A model generated the notes under the pieces. It ran no database searches, was not told the DNA's origin, and saw only the letters and a list, made by a program, of their open reading frames with translations. 64,000 bases of DNA, from contig QKYT01000074.1 in the NCBI GenBank assembly GCA_003550305.1, positions 190,828 through 254,827 of the forward strand, in the 5' to 3' direction. Positions within the stretch are counted from its first letter, which is position 1, and each line of letters begins with the position of its first letter. Source of the stretch: Glomus cerebriforme (Eukaryota > Glomeromycota > Glomeromycetes > Glomerales > Glomeraceae). Shown in pieces: positions 26,214-38,878 of the stretch. The position numbers were made by a program, and so were the translations under genes.

Positions 26214-26957
26214 CTAATCTTCCTTTTCTATACTAATCTTTCCTAGTTTTTCAACATTCCAATACCTGATCATTTGTATAGTTAAAATTATATTAAGTAC
26301 AGAAGTCAAAACATAACCAGTTAAAATTAAAGCATCATCAACTTCAGATAACGTAGTAAATATTCTAGCCAAAGAACCAGCAGTAAAACCAAACACAGCA
26401 AAAGAAGAAAGTTGACCAGTACTACCATTCTTAAAATTTGTAATTATTTGTGGAATCTTGGAAGAAAGTCCAATTGGTATGGTAATTGCTTGGAGAAATG
26501 ACATGAAATCATCATTGATTATCGTTGGTGAACCAAGAGCATAAGAGATTGCAACAATTGTAATACCAGTAAGAAAAAGATCTCTGGAACGACCTGAATA
26601 ATTAAGAATTAAAAGTAATATAATAATATTTTGAATAGTCAAAAATATTAATTCTCCAAAAGTAGTAAAAGGATTTCCTTGACGGAAATTATAAGCCAAT
26701 CCAATTCCCATAGCAAAAGTCTCCATGATGTTACTTGTCAAGCTAAGACCACGGGCTGATCTTGCACTTAAAATCTTGAAGATCTGAGGTAACTTGACCA
26801 ATGCACCGCCCAAGACAATTCCAAAGCCAAGACCTTTGGATAATAAATGCTTTAGACAAGCAACATCACTGATCTCAAAATCTTCTACTAATGTCATATA
26901 ACATTTTTCTCCAATCAATTGAACAGCAGGAGCCTTAATTATATTAGGGAGAATCAT
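26214..26957 (-). CDS. MPDU1: MPDU1-like PQ-loop membrane protein (dolichol-phosphate sugar utilisation)
   Basis: Single exon, 247 aa, the usual length for the family. Two PQ-loop repeats are visible: GGALVKLPQIFKILSARSAR with GLSLTSNIMET behind it (about residues 51-82), and GLSSKIPQIITNFKNGSTGQ with LSSF behind it. About seven hydrophobic segments are spaced between. MPDU1/Lec35 is an ER membrane protein needed for use of mannose-P-dolichol and glucose-P-dolichol in lipid-linked oligosaccharide, GPI-anchor and O-mannose synthesis; its exact activity is debated. A downstream in-frame methionine exists, but the first ATG keeps the full N-terminal segment typical of the family. A T(n)A(n) tract lies about 450 bp upstream. 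A cystinosin-type PQ-loop transporter is a less likely alternative because the layout SARGLS...TGQLS is that of MPDU1. Confidence 0.9.
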   Translation of the reverse strand: MILPNIIKAPAVQLIGEKCYMTLVEDFEISDVACLKHLLSKGLGFGIVLGGALVKLPQIFKILSARSARGLSLTSNIMETFAMGIGLAYNFRQGNPFTTFGELIFLTIQNIIILLLILNYSGRSRDLFLTGITIVAISYALGSPTIINDDFMSFLQAITIPIGLSSKIPQIITNFKNGSTGQLSSFAVFGFTAGSLARIFTTLSEVDDALILTGYVLTSVLNIILTIQMIRYWNVEKLGKISIEKED

Positions 26958-28795
26958 TTCTGTTAAATTTGTAAGTTTATAGGTTAAAATCAGAACATTT
27001 ATTAAAAAACATATATTAAAGATTTAAAGTAGTAAAATCAAAATCAAACTTACTTTTTGATATTTCGGATTATTTAAATTAATAAATAAAAGTAAGTCTA
27101 ATCTATGTATACGATCAAAATATTAAAAATATTAAAAATATTGACTATATTCCCTGTTATTGATTTAAACCAAAATTTAGATCAATGATTTATTAAGAAT
27201 TCACGAAAAAATTTCCCTGCTTTTTCACTTACCAAACTAAAACTTTGTGGTACCAACCCTGTCATAAAGTTGACAAGACCTGTTTCAAGAAGTATAATGT
27301 TGAATTTAAATTGATAAAATGATTTTTATGTGTATAATATTTCTTAATATTTCTGATCTTTTTTACGTCAACCTTTAAGTTATGAAATATTAGAACATCA
27401 TTGAAATTTTTTTTTTTTTTTTAAAAAAAAAAAAAGGTTTTCGTTAAGGGTGTAGCTTTGTTGCTCTTTTTACAGAATCGCAATACGATCTACATTGTTG
27501 TACAATTAAATTTTACTTCCTATTGTTCCAGGAATGTTGCACAATCGGAATATTTTCCAGTATAAAATGAGCACGTCGCGCGCTTTTTTTTTTTCATCAA
27601 TATGAAAAAAATTAATCTTGGCGATAATGAAATTGGAAAATAAAAATTTGTTAATTGAAGTTAATTATAATATTTGTTTATTTTCTTGATTTTCTTTTCT
27701 TCATCTATGAAAAATCTAAAATATTAATTTTAACATTTTAACAAAAAGAAAACGGTGCAAATTGTTTAAATTAAGGAAATTATGAACCGAACTATCAAGA
27801 TCATTTTATATTTTTATTTGAATCATTTTCTCGAAAATAGGAATAATTTTGCTGAAATTTGGTAAATTCTTAACATGCACGAAAAGGGAAATGAAGGTTC
27901 ATACATTCTTATTTTGTTATCTGTCATATACTGTCTTTATATTCTAAAAATACTAATGAATTAATATAATACTTTTTTTAAAAATTAGAATTTTTTTCCA
28001 TAGTTTTGGATTATTCATTTTTTATTTTATGTATTAATTGTCTTTTTCGGAGAGATTCTAATAAAGTGACCTACGTGTTTTTTAAAAAAAAATCATTAGC
28101 TTATTATTTTAACACGACATTTTTGATTTTTCAGTTTACCAGAGGTGATGTGATCGGTGATCTTATGGACGACTTATTGGCTTCTTCGAAGCTTTAATGA
28201 TCTTATTATAGTTTGTGGTTTAATCAATTAAAATTTTATGTAAAGAGATAATAATATATCATTTGAAATAAATGAATCGAAAAAGTTAGAATAAAATATT
28301 TTTAACGTCAAAATCCTATGAACGTTTTTGAATTTATGTATACATTTTTATTATACTGTATAATTCATGTAGACAAGAATAAAATTTCTTAGCTGACTTA
28401 ATATTTTACAACCAATGAAAATAAAATTTATTTGTGATTAGAAATTCAAACACGATTAGTGTCGATCCGTAATAAGTAATGTTATTCTTCGGCTTATTAT
28501 TACTTTTTTTAAAAGCATATCAGTTTTTTATAATTGCAATGTATAGTATATTAGTATATGAATTGATCGCATTGGTTACACACTTGCACAAATAGTTAAT
28601 ATACCGGATGAACTATGTAACTCAGTCCGATTGGTGTGAATGAAAACAATGAAAATAAGCTAGTCTACACGTGATAATATAAAATTTCATATTCAGTTTA
28701 ATTTTAATTTTTAATTTTTTTTTTTTTCCTGTCCCTAAATAAATTTTTTTATATTATATTAATATACTCATTATATCTAATACTGTAATATCGAA
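26958..28795. other. Intergenic; one possible orphan 3' exon
   Basis: Contains the divergent upstream regions of MPDU1 (-) and kinase/Sel1 gene 1 (+). At 28132-28197 an acceptor-like 'tttttcag' is followed by an open segment ending RGDVIGDLMDDLLASSKL and a stop, with AATAAA about 70 bases on; it could be the last exon of a small gene, but no upstream exon could be joined. CACGTG at 28668 lies 128 bp before the kinase start codon. Confidence 0.4.
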
Positions 28796-31700
28796 ATGCA
28801 AGACGTCGAAAATGCAAATATTAATTGGATTGAAGATGCTATTGCTAAAGAATATTTTAAACATTATGAATACAAACATTTTAGTAATATTCAAGAGATT
28901 GGATCTGGAGGATTCGGAAAAGTTTATCGTGCAAAATGGAAAAATTCAGACCAATATTTAACGTTGAAATCATTCTTTAGTTTTGATAATACCACTGCAA
29001 GAGAAATCGTTCATGAGGTAATGATGAAAAATTAACCAAACATTTATTTTTATTATTATATACATTTTAATTTAAAAATTTTTTTTTTTTATAATCTAGC
29101 TTAAATTACAACGAGAAATACAGTTTCATGAGAATATTATTAATTTCTATGGAATTTCAAAACTTGATTCAGGTATGATATTATAATAATTAATAATAAT
29201 ATGTTATTAGTAATATAAATTTTTAAATAATTTATTTCTTTATTCGTTAGAAAATCAAAATGTTCAATATTTGTTAGTGATGGAGTACGCTGATGCTGGT
29301 ACTCTTCAAAATTATTTGAAGAAAAATTTTAATAATCTTAATTGGAATGATAAATATAACTTGGCATACCAGTTAGCTTCTGCTGTTTCTTGCTTACATA
29401 ATGAAGGAATTTTACATCGTGATTTGGTATTTTTCCTTACTTTTTTTTATTCATGATTTGTTTTTTATTTATTATTCATTTAATAAATATAAATATATAA
29501 ATTTTAAATAGCACTCTGGTAATATATTGGTTCATCAAAAAACTATTAAGTTAGCTGATTTTGGATTATCAAAGAGAATTGAATCATCATCTAATAGACA
29601 AGCACAATTTTTTGGAGTAATTCCTTACGTTGATCCAAAAAGATTTAGTCGAAGAAGGAATAGCAATCAAACACAATTTAATGAAAAGAGTGATATTTAC
29701 AGTGTTGGTGTATTATTTTGGGAGATATCTAGTGGTAAACCTCCATTTTATACTGAAGGTGAAGAATATGATGTTGATTTAGCTATAGATATTTCACAAG
29801 GTCTTAGAGAAGAACCTGTTCCTGATACACCAAAGGATTATGTAAAACTTTATACTGGTATGTTAAAATTTAAACTATCTAATCGCTGGTTTACAATATA
29901 ATATTAAAAAAATTTACTTTTTTTATATATATTTTTTAGAGTGTTGGGATGCTGAACCGGATAATCGTCCAACTATAAATCAAGTAGTTGAAAGATTAAA
30001 AGTATTAATTGCAGGAATAACAGAAAATCGTCATGAATTTAATTTTGTACAATCAAATGAGCAAATAATTAGTAATCCAATTAATGTTAGTATTTCTTCA
30101 AGTATCAATAATTCATTACAAGAATTATCTCAGAATGAACAAATTATTCAACCTGAACAAATTATTATTAATAAAATAATAACATTTATTTTCGACATAA
30201 CAAATGAGGGGAAAAATACAAGAAATGATACATATATTCTAAATTATTTTAATGAATATGATATAAATCCACAAGAAATTTATAATTCGTTATTAAATAA
30301 TCAAATTAATTCAGATTCTATATTTTTACTTGGATATTTTAATTATTTAGGAATTGAAGTAAGTGAAAATGATGAGAAAGCATTTGATTTGTTTATTAAA
30401 GCATCAAAACAAGATCATATATTGGCACAATATTACGTTGGATTAAATTATCAATTTGGTTATGGAACTTTAAAGAATGAAAAATTAGCTTTTGAATATT
30501 ATGAAATAGTAGATAAGAAGGATTTTATTGCAGGGACATTTAAAATTGGTTTGTTTTATGAGAATGGTATAGAGGTTAAAAAAGATTCAAAAATTGCTGC
30601 TTATTATTATAAAAAAGCAGCAGATTTAGGACATATTGTAGCTCAATATAATCTTGCTTTCATGTATAAAAAAGGAGACGAAATTGATAGAAATTACGAT
30701 AAATCTTTTAAACTTTTTGAAAAATCAGCTGAAGGAGAACATTTGGATGGAATAATGATGTTAGGATATAGTTATCAATATGGATTTGGAACTAATATTA
30801 ATGAGCAAAAAGCGATTGAATTATATCAAAAAGCAGCAAGTTTAGGACATAGCGTTGCTCAATATAATCTTGCTCAGATGTATAACAATGGAGAAGGTGT
30901 CAATAAAGATTATAATAAAGCTTTTGAATTATTTGAACAATCAGCAAAAGGAAACCATCCAGGTGGAATAGTGATGTTAGGATACTGTTATGATAATGGA
31001 ATTGGAACTATCATCAATAAGCAAAAAGCATTTGAATTATATCAAAAAGCAACAGATTTAGGACATATTGTGGCTCAATATAATCTCGCTCACATGTACA
31101 AAAATGGAGAAGGTACTGATAGAGATTATGATAAAGCTTTTAAATTATTTGAAGAATTAGCTGAAGGAGAACATTCAGATGGAATAATGATGTTAGGATA
31201 TTGTTTTCAATATGGAATTGGAACTATTATTAATAAGCAAAAAGCATTTGAATTATATCAAAAATCAGCAAAATTATATAATAGTATAGCTCAATATAAT
31301 CTTGCCTATATGTATAAGAATGGAGAAGGAATCAATAAAGATTATAATAAAGCTTTTGAATTCTTTAAACAATCAGCTGAAGGAGAATATTTAGATGGAA
31401 TGATGATGTTAGGATACTGTTTTTATAATGGAATTGGAACTGATATTAATGAGCAAAAAGCGTTTGAATTATACCAAAAAGCAGCAGATTTAGAACATAT
31501 TGCAGCTCAATATAATCTCGCTCACATGTACAAAAATGGAGAAGGTACTGATAGAAATTATAATAAAGCTTTTGAATTGTTTAAACAATCAGCTAAAGGA
31601 GGATATTCAGATGGAATAATGATGTTAGGATATTGTTTTCAATATGGAATTGGTACTAATATTGATAAGCAAAAAACACTTGAATTATATCAAAAAGCAG

Positions 31701-32281
31701 CAGATTTAGGTCATAGTGTAGCTCAATATAATCTAGCCTATATGTATAAAAATGGTGAAGGGATTAATAAAGATCATAATAAATCTTTTGAATTATTTAA
31801 ACAATTAGCTGAAGAAGAATATTTGGATGGAATGATTATGTTAGGAAATTGTTATTATAATGGAATTGGAACTAGTATTAATAAGCAAAAAGCATTTCAA
31901 TTATATCAAAAATCATCAAAATTAGGACACAGTATAGCTCAATATAATCTTGCTTGTATGTATCTTAATGGAGATGGTATTGATAAAAATAATGACAAAG
32001 CATTTGAATTATTTAAAAAATCGGCTGAAGGAGAATATTTAAGTGGTATATCAATGTTTGGATATTGTTATGATAATGGAATTGGAACTGATATTAATAA
32101 GAAGAAAGCACTTGAATTATATCAAAAAGCAGCAAATTTAGGGTGTAATGTTTCTCAATATAATCTTGCATGTATGTATGAAAATGGAAATGGGATTGAA
32201 AAAGATATGGCTCAAGCAATTTATTGGTATAAACAATGTGCTAAAATGGGATTAGAAAAGTTAAAAGAATTAAGTATGTAG
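28796..32281 (+). CDS. TKL-type protein kinase with 18 Sel1 repeats (gene 1)
   Basis: Exons: 28796-29017, 29100-29172, 29251-29426, 29512-29857, 29940-32281; 3159 nt, 1052 aa. The kinase domain has all core residues: glycine loop GSGGFG (36-41), ATP lysine K58, HRDL (154-157) with catalytic-loop N161, DFG (173-175). The APE site reads YVDPKRF, as is common in this fungal family. A polar linker follows (about 275-390), then 18 Sel1-like repeats of 36 residues to the end, each with the A-x-x-Y/L-F...A-x-x-G...A-x-x-x-L-G/A pattern. Odd and even repeats differ, so the duplicating unit is a pair (72 aa, 216 bp). Sel1 repeats form a superhelix that binds proteins; the kinase is probably a cytosolic signalling protein. 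AATAAA occurs near 32434. Two paralogues lie at 35.6 and 51.5 kb. Confidence 0.94.
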
Positions 32282-32624
32282 AATATTTTTTATTTGAATT
32301 TTAATTATGTATATTGTAATTAAACTGAAATTATAGAATTCTTAATATAGATAGATTCATTAATAGATCTTATTATTATTATATTTCAATTCTACTTTAT
32401 AGATTTTTTTTCAATAGCAATTTATATAAATCAATAAATTTTTATTTAAAAAATAATAAATAAAATTATTATTGAAATGTTATTAAAAAAACATTAGTCA
32501 GAATATAATATAATATTACAAAGATGGCTATCTTATACAGTATATCAATATACTGTAGATTATGGATTATAATAATTTCTGTTTAATTTCTTGCGTCATC
32601 ACATGGATTGTATATTTTATTTTT
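32282..32624. other. 3' flank of kinase/Sel1 gene 1
   Basis: AT-rich, with a likely AATAAA polyadenylation signal near 32434; nothing else seen. Confidence 0.5.
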
Positions 32625-33490
32625 GGCGTTATGCTTGATCCAGTTTTGTTGCATTTTTTCCTGTTTTATGTAAATGTTTTGCTAATCCTTTCTTTAGGAT
32701 TATTATGACTCCTGCTTTATTGTTTTCTGTTCTAGTATCACGTAATCTGTCAATTTGTTCCATAAAATCTTCTTTGTAATTTCTCGCTCAATCTTATGAT
32801 ATCCCATTTTTTGTTAAAATTGTTTCCAATTATGGGGTACGTCTAAAGCGGAGCAGAATCACGTGATATTCGTAAAATTTTTGGCCGGAATTATGGCATT
32901 AAGAAATTATTATGTGACGAATAACAGGTGATAAATAGGATTTCTTTAGACGTCCCCCAATTATGTCTACTTGTTTAGAGGTTTGACAATCCTCTTATAT
33001 TGTTTGTTAATTCTGAGTTATTTTTTCCGTTTACGTCCTCCAATATACTGTATTATACAAATTTTGTTCTTTAATTCTTATTTTTTTTTGTTTTCAGTTA
33101 TTAATTTTGTACTTCTTTTTCGTTATTATTTTCTTTGTTTTGTTTGTTTTCTATTTCATCCTCCCAAACATTTTGTTCTTCATCCTCCTTATTTATGATA
33201 ATATGTTGTTTTGGTAAATTTTGTAGTAGCGATTGTTACTGTTGTTGTATCCTGCTGATTGTTCTTTGTTTGAGTTGTGATATCCATTATTTCCGCTTCC
33301 CTGCTTCGTCGATAGTTTCGCATTCGTCTTCATCGGTTGTTATTATTTCTTTGAGAGGGTTGTATCTGAATATTTATTTCTCTTCTATAATTCCAAATAG
33401 TTTTGACTCCCCTCTTGCGCTTAATAAAAGTTTATGTCATTCTCTTTCTTCATTAATTCTGCTTCGAAAAAATTTTCATCTGTTCTATTT
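32625..33490 (-). pseudogene. LINE endonuclease-region relic
   Basis: Minus-strand frames give RNYKEDFMEQIDRLRDTRTE, then NNKAGVIIILKKGLAKHLHK and TGKNATKLDQA. The pattern 'G-(V/I)-(I/L)-(I/L)-(I/L)-x-K-x-(L/W)-x-K-H-(I/L)-x-K ... (I/T)-K-L-D' is that of the endonuclease/exonuclease/phosphatase domain at the start of LINE polyproteins. A further acid- and asparagine-rich piece (about 33080-33200) and RYNPLKEIITTDEDECETID (about 33300-33370) lie upstream in other frames. Stops and frameshifts are frequent, and a MITE (32835-32957) interrupts it. The plus-strand frames at 32971-33494 are the antisense of this relic. Confidence 0.5.
32835..32957. mobile_element. 123-bp MITE with 8-bp target duplication (hAT-like)
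   Basis: The ends GGGTACGTCTAAAG and, in complement, GGGGACGTCTAAAG match at 13 of 14 positions. The element is flanked on both sides by CAATTATG (32827-32834 and 32958-32965), a perfect 8-bp duplication, the length made by hAT transposases. It carries a CACGTG at 32860 and a 'ggccggaattatgg' word shared with other repeats here. It sits inside the LINE relic, so it is the younger of the two. Confidence 0.85.
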
Positions 33491-35609
33491 GTGATTTTAA
33501 ATTATTTGTTTGTGTTTGTAAAAATGGTTGTCATTTGAAGTGACACTATAGTAGTTTCTTTTGACCGCTTTATTCTTCTATTATACGGTCAATGTCTTTT
33601 GTTTTTTTTGATATACTATAGTTGTTATAAAATGTATCAACAATCTTAAAATTAGTTTTTTTTTGACTTAACAGTTCTTCTCTTGTATTATACCATTTTG
33701 TTCGTATAATCGATTCTACTATGTTGTTTCGATTTTTCAGAATCGATTCAATCCTACCCTGCGACTGTTAAACTGATTGAAACACGAAGCACGTAAATAA
33801 TCATATACTGTATATATTTCTATTCCTCCGATTTATCCAAGAAATCCGCGTTTACAAAAAATGAAAAGGATATTTTTCTTTTCCTTCCTATCCATTTCCA
33901 GAAATCTTGTCTACAAAAAGAAAACATTTATACATATTTCTATCTCTCTTTCTTCCCTATCTCCCAGCAGAAATTCACCTCAACCTAAGAGAAATGAGTA
34001 ATGACACTTTCACATATAGCAGCAAATACAAAATGTCCTAATATGCACGTCTAAAATCTCACAGGAAGCTAGGTACCTTGCTCTAATCCTTTTAAAGAGA
34101 AATTTCATGCCTGAGTGAGACCATACATATCTATACTAAAATCTATGCATAAGTGAGTGTTTTGCCTCATACACGCATACTCCATTCATACTGTAAATGT
34201 AAATTTGTTAAAATGTAATAAATGGGAAATATTTTACTTGTTATTATTTGATTTTATTTTTAGATGCGGTCTTTGTTTAATAGTGACAATACGATGATTA
34301 TGGATATTATGGTAAAGACCAACTGCGTAATAACCTAAAAAATGGGAAATGGAAGCATCTCCTAAGGCGTAAGAGGGGATTGGGCCCTTCCATCGATTAT
34401 GTACATCTTGAAACTTTAAATTTGAGGAAATTCATTTTTCATAATAGAAAAGACAAACTTATCGGTGTTAAAATATTTGGGAAATTCAAATTAAAATTTT
34501 TATTCTTCATTGACCTTTTAATTTTATAGTTAAATATGTATTTAATTTGTCTGTATTATTTATATTCACAAAATTTTTTTTCATATTATTGCTTATTCAT
34601 GAAAGACAAGAAGAAACTGAGGAATATATGTTGATTGAAGAAATCAATAATATGAAATACTTAGTCTTTCAGATGGTGGACGTCTCAAGAACCACATTCC
34701 AATCATAGCAAAAATGTATTTAGCTATTTGCTAGTGAAAAGTTGCATGCAATATTATGACAGTTAGAAGTATCAATTATTACCGTCCGGTTATTATTTTG
34801 CAACGAAATTGGCGTCTAGTTGGTGGAAAATTATAATTTAATGGCATTATTTTTTTATTGTATAGTTCAATTTAGTAATAATAAAATTGTCCATGGTACG
34901 ATTGTATGAAAAATAAAAAACACGTTTTTTTTTTAAATAGCGCCATCAATAATTGTCGGAACTAATACTCGACATCGATCATGTTCAGAACAATTTGAAA
35001 ATGTAGAATTATAAGATACTTGATTAAGTAAACAGTAATGAAATTGCTTATACTCTTATTCCAAGCTAAGTTTGGGCAGTTAGCAGAACACCGTGAAAAA
35101 TCAATACGAATGTCAAGCAGGTTATGTAAATAAATCAGTTCAGTTTAATAGTCTAATTACCATTTCTTAATATATTTGATATTAAATCGATATAATTCAG
35201 CTCTGTGAACAATAATGTCGATTATCGAGTTCTATCTGAAATAAATATACCACATTTGATTGGCTATACCATAAAAACGGACGTATTTTTTAATGAAATA
35301 TTTTAAATTAATTGATTAATCTATTCTATGTTGGGTTCATAGTGATAAATATTTTCAGATTCATGTTGTATATCACCATTAATTAGGATTAATATAAATC
35401 ATGTGATATTAAATGGTCGACATCAAAATTTGGTCAGAATTAAGCAAAAGTCTAATTTATTCTAAAAAAAAAAAATCACATATCAAAAGATGAAATTAAA
35501 CTCAAGTTTAATTTCGTAATATTAAACTGTATAATTAATTATAAAAGTACATATTTATACAATTAAAGTTCAAAAAGTTCAAATAAAATAAAATTCTATT
35601 AAAATTATA
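33491..35609. other. Intergenic, no supported gene
   Basis: Mixed composition with unrecognised repeat-like pieces (for example 34050-34200 and 34300-34420, more G/C-rich). No frame with domain or splice support was found. Confidence 0.45.
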
Positions 35610-38285
35610 TTATATTCTTAATTTTTCTAGTTTATCCCGAGCATCTTGATCTCCTTGTTTAGCACATTGTTCATACCAATAAATCGCTCGATTTATATCT
35701 TTTCCAGCACCATTTCCTTTTTCATACATATAACCAAGATTGTATTGAGCTACGCTGTGTCCTAAATTTGCCGCTTTTTGATATAATTCAAATGCCTTTT
35801 GCTTATTAATACTAGTTCCAATCCCATTATCATAACAATATCCTAACATCACTATTCCATTCAAATATTCACCTTCCGCTGATTGTCTATATAATTCGAA
35901 AGCTTTGTTATAATCTTTATCGATACCTTCCCCATTTTCATACATACGAGCGAGGTTATGTTGAGCTACACTATTTCCCAAACTTGCCGCTTTTTGATAT
36001 AATTTAAGCGCCATTTGCTTATTAACGTCAGTTCCGATTCCATTCTCATAACAATAACCTAACATCATTTTTCCACCTATATGTTCTTCAGATGATTGTT
36101 TAAATAACTTAAAAGCTTTGTTGTAATCCTTATCAACCCCTTTTCCATTTTTATACATGCGAGCCAGATTATATTGAGCTACACTGTGTCCTAAATCTGC
36201 TGCTTTTTGATATAACTCAGCTGATTTTTGCTTACTAACACCGGTTCCAATTCCACTAGAATAACAATACCCTAGCATCATTATTCCATCTGGATATTCT
36301 CCGTCAGCTGATTGTTTGAACAACTCAAAAGCTTTACTATGATTTTTATCGACCCCTTTTCCACTTTTATACAAAAGGGCAAGATTATATTGCGCTGCGA
36401 AATTTCCTAAATTTGCCGCTTTTTCATACAAATAAGCAGCTCTCTTTAAGTCTTCCCCGATCCCTATACCATTTTTATAAAAATAACCAGTTTTATATAT
36501 TCCAGCTGAAAAATTCTTATCGGCTACCTGTTCATAATATTTGAAGGCCAAATTTTCGTTCTTTGTAATTCCATTGCCAAATTCATAACATAACCCAACA
36601 TAATATTGTGCCAATATATGATTTTGTTCCGATGCAATAAGGAATAAATTAAATGCCTTCTTATAATTTTTACTTGTTTCAATCCCTAAATAGTCAAAAT
36701 ATCCGAGTAAAAAGATATAATCCGGAACATTATGATTCTTTGATAGCCAATTATAAAGTTCTTGTGGATTTATATTATTATTATCAAGATAATCAAGAAT
36801 ATGTTTTCTTAACGTTGAATCTTTTCCTTTACCTTCTATTTTAAAAATAAATGCCAACATTTCACTGACTACTATGCTTAAATTCTTTTTGTGTGAAATA
36901 TTTTTACTATTAAATTGTTCACTTGCTGATGATGTAAATGATGCGTTCATGTTATCAAAATTGTGAATAACTTGAGATAATTCTCCATGTGTCGATGAAT
37001 TATCAAATCCTTGTTCATTTGATTTCATTTGATTACGTTCATCAATTATATTTATTTTCGTTTTTAGTCTTTTTACCACTTGATCTATCGTTGGTCGATT
37101 ATTTGGATCCACATCCCAACACTCTAAATAAATATTATTTAATGAATAATATGTTGTATATTATTAAAAAAATATAAATTTTACTTACCAGTATAAAGTG
37201 TTACGTAATCTTGAGGTGTATTAGGACAAGGTTTCTCTCTAAGACCTTGATAAATTTCTATAGCCAAATCAATATCATATTGTACCCCTTCGGTATAAAA
37301 TGGAGGGTTACCACTAGATATCTCCCATAATAACACACCAACACTGTAAATATCACTCTTTTCATTTAATGTTATGCTATTCTTTCTTCGATTACTAAAT
37401 CTATTTGGGTCAATATAAGGAATTACTCCAAAAAATTTTAACTGTTTGCTGGATGATGCTTCGATCCTCTTTGACAACCCAAAATCAGCTATCTTGATAG
37501 TCTTTTGATGAATTAATACATTACCAGAGTGCTATTTAAAAATATATATATACATTTAAATTGAATAATAAATAAGAAACATATCTTATGAATTATCAAA
37601 TTAAAAAATAATTACCAAATCGTGATGCACAATCCCTTCATTATGTAAACAAGATACAGCAGAAGCCAATTGGTATGCAAATTCAGATTTATCACTCCAA
37701 GTTAGAAAACTGAAATTATTCTTCAAATAACTTCGTAGGGTACCACTATCAGCATATTCCATTACTAACAAGTAACCTTTTCAAAAACGTGATTTTAAAA
37801 AAAAAAACTTTTTTTTTTGTTACATAGAAAATAGATTAAAAATCAAATATATAACTATTATTGAATATTTTATCATACCTGAATCAAAATTTGAAATTCC
37901 GTAGAAGCTAATAATATTCTTATGACATTTTATATCTTGTTGAAGTTTAAGCTATATTATTAATATTAGTATAAATTTAAATTAGTTACGAATTAAATTT
38001 TGAAAACCTAGTTTACATTGGTTTAAATACCTCATGAATGATTTCTTTTATAGTAATTTCGTCAACATTAAAAAAAGACTTCAACGCTAAATATTCCGAA
38101 TTTTTCCATTTCGCACGATAAACTTTTCCGAATGATCCGGTACCAATTTTTTTGATATTACTAAAATATTCGTATTCATAATGTTTAATATATTCTTCTT
38201 TAGAAATAGCTTCTTCCATCCAACTAATCCATTCATTTGCATTTTCGTCATCTTGAGTTTCGATAGTTTTGATTTTATTAGACAT
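35610..38285 (-). CDS. TKL-type kinase with 10 Sel1 repeats and altered HRD motif (gene 2)
   Basis: Exons (minus): 38285-38031, 37951-37879, 37776-37616, 37531-37189, 37123-35610; 2346 nt, 781 aa. Same exon plan as gene 1, including a 73-nt second exon. Glycine loop GTGSFG (48-53), lysine K69 and DFG (179-181) are kept, but the catalytic loop reads IVHHDL (H161 for Arg), so it is a non-RD kinase at this position; the catalytic Asp162 and loop Asn are present. The usual acceptor region of exon 3 is shortened: it joins directly at [11 protein letters not shown], without the ENQNVQ-type residues of gene 1. Ten Sel1 repeats follow a Ser/Asn-rich linker; one repeat has lost a residue (KQSSEEHIGG). 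The start at 38285 is preferred because it matches the N-terminus of gene 3; an in-frame ATG at 38324 would add 13 residues. CACGTG lies 58 bp upstream. Confidence 0.93.
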
Positions 38286-38878
38286 GGTGGAGTATAAAAA
38301 GTAAATAATAAAGGAGTTTTCCATTTATTATATGGAACAATTCACGTGATATGTAAAACGCGTTCCGCCCTGCATTGTTATACTTAATCTGTTTCTCCGT
38401 TGGTTGATCATAAATGAGTGATCAGAGTTTTATACCAATAAGTGATAGTTAAGCATATACATGGCGCAATCATCAACCTTTGTTATTTCTATTGTAGTCT
38501 TAATCCGTATATATTTTAAACTAAATTTTGGGTTCTTCTCCTGCATATGTTAATCGTCATAATAACGTCATAATATTCTTCAATAAAATGAAGGAAATTT
38601 CTTATCATTAACATTGTTTGGGGAAAAGTTATGTTTAAAAATATAACTATAATTATAAATATTACTGTAGTAATGTCTATTTGTTAAGACGTGACCTATT
38701 GACAATAAGGCGCGTGAGATACTAAGTGCTGTTACTGTGGTCTTGATCATCAATTTTAAGTTATCTGTTATATCTCATCTGTATATACGTCAAAAAATTT
38801 TTAATTTAAACAAATAAATCTTTTGTCCTACGAGATCTATTAAATAAAATAAAAAAAATTTTTTTTTTTACAGATTAA
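38286..38878. promoter_or_regulatory. Shared upstream region of kinase/Sel1 gene 2 and the aminotransferase
   Basis: The two genes diverge from this 593-bp interval, so it must hold both promoters. CACGTG stands at 38343-38348, near the kinase gene. The aminotransferase start is preceded by a pyrimidine/A-rich stretch. No TATA box can be assigned with confidence. Confidence 0.4.

Noticed and set aside
28006..28197. 63-codon frame before kinase/Sel1 gene 1
   Set aside because: Only its last 22 codons, after an acceptor-like site, look protein-like; no upstream exon could be joined.
30389..32281. Sel1 array of gene 1 as a direct-repeat DNA array (CRISPR or satellite)
   Set aside because: The repetition follows a 36-residue protein repeat in one continuous coding exon; no spacers.
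32971..33494. Two plus-strand frames rich in Phe, Leu and Ser
   Set aside because: They are the antisense of a lysine/glutamate-rich LINE relic on the minus strand; no start context, introns or domain.
36653..37177. Plus-strand frames inside kinase/Sel1 gene 2
   Set aside because: Antisense shadows of the minus-strand coding exon.
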